Assembly: GCA_018350325.1 (NCBI GenBank)
Contig: JAEVLN010000007.1
Span: forward strand, 2,347,856-2,411,855
Origin: Globodera rostochiensis
Taxonomy: Eukaryota > Nematoda > Chromadorea > Rhabditida > Heteroderidae
Length of the DNA: 64,000 nt
Direction: 5' to 3'
The notes beneath the pieces are model-generated. The model worked only from the letters and a program-made list of their open reading frames with translations, searched no databases and was not told where the DNA came from. Of this stretch, positions 60,012 through 64,000 are shown piece by piece. Every line of letters starts with the position of its first letter. Position 1 is the first letter of the stretch. The position numbers and the translations under genes were made by a program.

Positions 60012-61722
60012 TAACGGCCATTCAGATGACCTGTGAAGTTGTGAGCCTTAGTTATTGTTCGATCTTTTTATTGTTGTTCCATTATCTTTTGACATTTACA
60101 AATCATTCCCATATTTTATGACAAGAATGTTGAGTTCGCAAAATTTTTGTTGGCACCCCTGATTCAAACACATTTTTTATTACCAGCAAAAAGCTATTTC
60201 GTATGTATTAAAATTGAAATGCACTTTTTATTTACTTGGATTTTTGGCATTTTCTAATTGCAGTTAAATTCTTCTTGGAGAATGGCCAGCAGCAGAAAGA
60301 AAGAACCCTGGGGCGACATATTTCCAAGAAACTTTTGAACAAAATAATAAAATGAATTTGGGTTTTAGTATTTTTAAAATTTGGTTGCAATATGTCCATA
60401 TAAGGGGCGTAACCGGATGCCAAAAAAAGCCCGGATCCGTAATTCCGGCAAATTTTGAAATCAGAAAAAATTCCCTCCCGTATCTCAGAAAATAAAGAGA
60501 AATATAAATTCTCTAATATTTGGACTCGTTTGGCCTGAAACAAAAAAGGATTTGAGCAGGAAAAGCCTCAGTGTCTGGTAAGCCGCTAGGAGTTTGTTTC
60601 ATTAACGGTCAAACGGTAATTCCATTTTTTTCATCATCGGCTTTCGTTTCAAAACTCCATTAAAGACAGAGGATCCGAACTTGGGAAAGGCTGTGGAGGA
60701 TAACAACAACACAACCACTGAGACACAGCAGGCAGAATTAAGTCTCTGATTATAAGATTTATGCTCTAGAATTTTGGACTCATCAACCATTATTTGGAAT
60801 TATAATGTTTGTTTAATGCTTATAATTGTGAATGTTAATTATTATTAAAATTCGACCACCACGGTTTAAGGTACGTCAAAGATTTATGCTCATTTTTCCC
60901 TTAAAATTTTTTCATTTTTTTTAAATAAGCAAAAGATTTATACTTACTTTTTCACTATACTCACTATCAGGGATGTTATTTTGCCGCGGAAACGTGGAAA
61001 TTTCCACGTTTTGGGGGTTTTCCACGGTTTAGTATTTGTAGACATTTCGCCAATATTTGGATAAATTTTCTTAGCAAATATTGTAAAATCTTCAAAAAAA
61101 AAAATTTCGGCGGCTTCTTTCGGCGCCGCCAGACCTCTCTTATTCTTAAAAAAGCTTCAAAAAATAAGGCCATTTTTTAAAATTTTCATTGCAAATACCA
61201 AATCAAACAATTTTTATTTTGTTTTTATAATCATGTTTATATAATTATTTTATTTAGTTCATTATTCCCTCCAGCGCTATTTCATTTTCATCTGGATTAA
61301 TTGCTTCGTTTGCAGCTTTTCGGCTCTTCGACAACCATTTAATTGGCATTATAAAATTGTGTTATCTTCCTGATAAAATAAACTTAAAATTGCAATATTT
61401 TATTGTTTAAACGGCAGTAACTTGCGGATATCCGGATCGAAAACCGAATTTTTGGTTTTTGAAAACACCGCTATTTTTCAGTTACATTTAGTAAATAAAA
61501 ACAAAAGGGTACATCAACCAATTCATTAATTTTTAATGGTCAGCAGAAAAAACCGTCCCGTCCCGGAACCGGTTCCGTCCAACCCTAGTTAGATGCAATA
61601 AAAACGAAAAATACACCCGTAACTAGGGAAGGTATTCAGGTGACCGTGGGACTTCGGGATGATTTTGGTCTCAAAAAATAGCTAATTTTCAGGGAAAAAT
61701 TTAAGACATTTTTTAGCTGCTA
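60012..61722. other. Intergenic; transposon ends, no gene
   Basis: AT-rich. A degenerate hairpin-family member is at 61108-61131. A hAT-like start (CAGGGATG) is at about 60968, and CCGTCCCGTCCCGGAACCGG with CCAACCCTAG near 61553-61588 looks like another word-rich transposon end. Confidence 0.35.
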
Positions 61723-62847
61723 TTGGGGTGTTCGGAAAGTTCTTGCCCTCTTAGTGATGGCTGTCAATTTGAATTTTTTATGCGTTCCCCCGCGGCGGTC
61801 AAAATCAATTTTAGGCCGATGGGAAAGAGCAATGTTCATTGCATAGGAAAATGTACGCTTTCCTATTTTATGGCCTAAAATTGCTTTTTAGGAAATTAAA
61901 AAATGGATCCTCCCAAATCCCAAATTCGGGCCCTATTACTCTATGAGTTTCAATTGGGGCACGGGCCGACAGAAGCAACCCGGAATGTGTGTCAGGCGTT
62001 AGGCGAGAGTGCCGTCTCACTTCGAACAACGAAAAATTGGTTCTCAAAATTTCGCCAGGGCGACGAGAGTCTCGAAGATCAGCCTCGATCTGGTCGCCCA
62101 CAGGAGATTGATCGAGAGGCATTGCTCGAACATGTGGAGGCAAATCCGACCAAATCCACGCGCATGTTAGCGGCCGACTTCGATTGTGGCCACGTGCAAA
62201 TTGCCGAAATTCTGCATGAATTGGGAAAGTCGTGGAGATGCAGCAAATGGTTGCCCCACGATTTGACTCCAGCACAGCGACAACGGCGAGTGACTATCGC
62301 CACTGAACTTCTTCTGCAACAACAAATAGGGGTGGCATCGTGTACTACGAGCTGCTTCCAAATGCCACAATCGTTAACGCGGCACTCTACTGTGAGCAGC
62401 TTGACCGAGTGCAGCAACAATTACGGCGTGGGACAGCTGGTTGGCGGCGCCGAACAACACCGGCATTTCTTCATGACAACGCTCGGCCACACACTGCGCG
62501 GATTACTCAGCAAAAATTGGGGGAGTTGGGCTGGGAGGTTCTTCCTCACCCAGCCTACTCTCCCGATGCTGCACCATCGGATTATCATTTGTTCCGATCG
62601 CTGGAACACTCACTGCGCGGACACAGCTTTGCCAACCAAGACGAAGTCGAACAACACCTCGAAGAGTTCTTCCAGGGCAAGCAGCAGGACTTCTACTCCA
62701 GAGGAATTGACCAACTGGTGGAAAAGTGGCAGAAGATGGTGGATAACGATGGAGCTTATTTTGATTAATGTTGGATTATTATTTAATTTTTTATGATTTT
62801 TCCAATTTAAAAAAATCGAAAGGGCAAGAACTTTCCGTACACCCCAA
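61723..62847 (+). mobile_element. mariner element, internally deleted, 1125 bp
   Basis: Inverted ends TTGGGGTGTTCGGAAAGTTC and, inverted, TTGGGGTGTACGGAAAGTTC (about 28 bp, one mismatch) are flanked by TA (61721-61722 and 62848-62849). The element is about 250 bp shorter than a full mariner of this type, consistent with the missing centre of its transposase. Confidence 0.92.
61903..62768 (+). pseudogene. mariner transposase, central deletion and frame change
   Basis: Starts MDPPKSQIRALLLYEFQLGH with the paired helix-turn-helix region (KNWFSKFRQGDESLEDQPRS then GRP). Sequence is colinear to TIATELLLQQQ (about 62330). The frame then changes and resumes at IVYYELLPNATIVNAALYCE (from about 62336 in the +1 frame). 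The second and third catalytic Asp are present as HDNARPHTA and SPDAAPSDYHLF with 34 residues between, the D,D34D signature. The segment bearing the first catalytic Asp is gone, so no active enzyme can be made. A 297-codon frame (61903-62796) runs across the deletion, but its second half is out of the transposase frame. Confidence 0.9.
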
Positions 62848-64000
62848 TAAATAAGCCCCCCCGGGGAGATAGGAGGCTTTAGGTTTTCAAAACTCATTAA
62901 ATTTCTTAATTAATGTGAGGGTTCAATTGCTTCCGTGGCTCAGTGACTGTGCCATCGTCACCAAAATTTTAAAAATACGGCAAATTTTTAAGTTTTATCT
63001 ATATCTCATTTTGAATATTAGTTTAAAATTTATGAAAATCATCCAAACCCAATAAATCAGAACATACCTATGCTACCCCTGCACTAAAGTAATTTACTTA
63101 ATAAGATCAATTAACTTTGAACAAAGGCATAAATTTTTAAACATTCAGTGAATTTGTCAAACAGAAAAAAATGGTTTCCGCGAATTTTTTTTTTTATATT
63201 ACACCCCGAAATATAATTTGTTCCGTTTTGCCTCTGGGCCATATGATCCATATTTTTCAATATTTGAATGGACGTTACACGTTGGGCAAATGGTGACCTG
63301 ATTACGGATTCGTCAATAAGAAATAAAATTTAGAATTTAAGCGTTTTTTGAATTGGCTGAATTTGCAAACAATTAAAAATTACTACAAGTATTCGCTTAA
63401 TTTTTCCATTCAAAACCCAATTGCGGAAAACCCCAAAAAATCCGAACACCGAACATCTGCCGGACTGGCCTGTATTCAGAGCATTTTTTATTTAATCCCT
63501 CAAAATAACATCCTAATTTTAATTGACAAAACTTTACGCATGAAAAATATGTTAATAATGCCTCAATTTTAAGAAGCGTTTTATTCAAAAAAAACTTTTT
63601 TGATCGGCAATAAAAGTTCTTTAATTTTAATTATTTTTTGAAAATAAATCTCAATCTATTAGATATGTATAATTTAAAAATGTATAGTAATTATAATTCT
63701 TTCTAAATGTAAATATAAATAATTATTATTCTTCCTATTCTGTTAAAAGATATTTTTAAAAGTAGCAAAAATTAAAAATAATTTATATATTTCATTGCAA
63801 AATTTTCCTCGACTACCAAGAATTTAAAAACAAAAATAGGTTTCTGCAAATAAGCTCTCATCAATGCAAAAGATTAATTGATTCGCTCATTTCGATGGAT
63901 TGACAGTTGGCCAATTAGTCCGCCGGCCTTTGACCATCAGTTTAATGAATATATACGCTTAATCACGGGGCAATCCTTACATTAATTGATAAAAAACAGA
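62848..64000. other. AT-rich, no gene seen
   Basis: Only short open frames. A tRNA-like word (CCGTGGCTCAGTGACTG at about 62934) occurs without a matching B box or fold. Confidence 0.3.

Overview
The window looks like nuclear DNA of a plant-parasitic cyst nematode, most likely Globodera. This is an inference from four things seen in the sequence. Genes have many short introns of nematode type. SPRY-domain genes of the SPRYSEC/RanBPM-like kind are abundant, with recurring motifs such as [16 protein letters not shown] and GDVIGCGV. There are expanded BTB-BACK and F-box-like families. A small secreted-protein gene has a dense cluster of ATGCCA/TGGCAT (DOG-box-like) motifs upstream. The DNA is AT-rich, full of transposon debris and satellites, and has no prokaryotic operon features.

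Layout. 0-15 kb: a BTB-BACK gene cut by the window edge, a SPRY pseudogene welded to a BTB fragment, two satellite arrays with a related core, an ORF with four helix-turn-helix-like units, an intact F-box-like gene, a candidate dorsal-gland effector, and a BTB-BACK-SPRY fusion gene with a degraded 5' end. 15-25 kb: a 1.5 kb minisatellite with higher-order structure, coiled-coil exon remnants, pyrimidine-rich and AT-rich DNA without convincing genes, and a BTB-BACK relic. 25-55 kb: two arms of more than 7 kb in inverted orientation (about 25.15-32.7 and 47.5-54.85 kb). Each arm carries a seven-transmembrane chemoreceptor gene, open in the right arm and broken in the left. The roughly 15 kb between the arms holds SPRY genes and pseudogenes, an F-box-like pseudogene, an apyrase exon and an intact BTB-BACK-SPRY fusion gene. 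55-64 kb: a cysteine-rich EF-hand gene, a TIR transposon with a zinc finger and the C-terminal part of a pogo/Jerky-type transposase, and an internally deleted mariner.

How the parts relate. Two fusion genes (11.7-14.3 kb plus strand; 44.5-46.9 kb minus strand) share an exon plan: seven BTB-BACK exons, an intron carrying the same 115 bp MITE, then four SPRY exons. The minus-strand copy splices in frame to 469 codons. BTB-BACK proteins usually recruit substrates to CUL3 ubiquitin ligases, and SPRY domains bind partner proteins, so the fusion would be a CUL3 adaptor with a SPRYSEC-like binding face. The 115 bp MITE has the same ends and TA target as the larger element at 58.8-60.0 kb, its probable mobiliser. 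The other SPRY, BTB and F-box copies show frameshifts, lost splice sites and truncations, as expected of families under rapid birth and death.

Exon coordinates come from reading splice consensus and phase by eye and may be off by a base or so, especially near homopolymers. No database search was possible.
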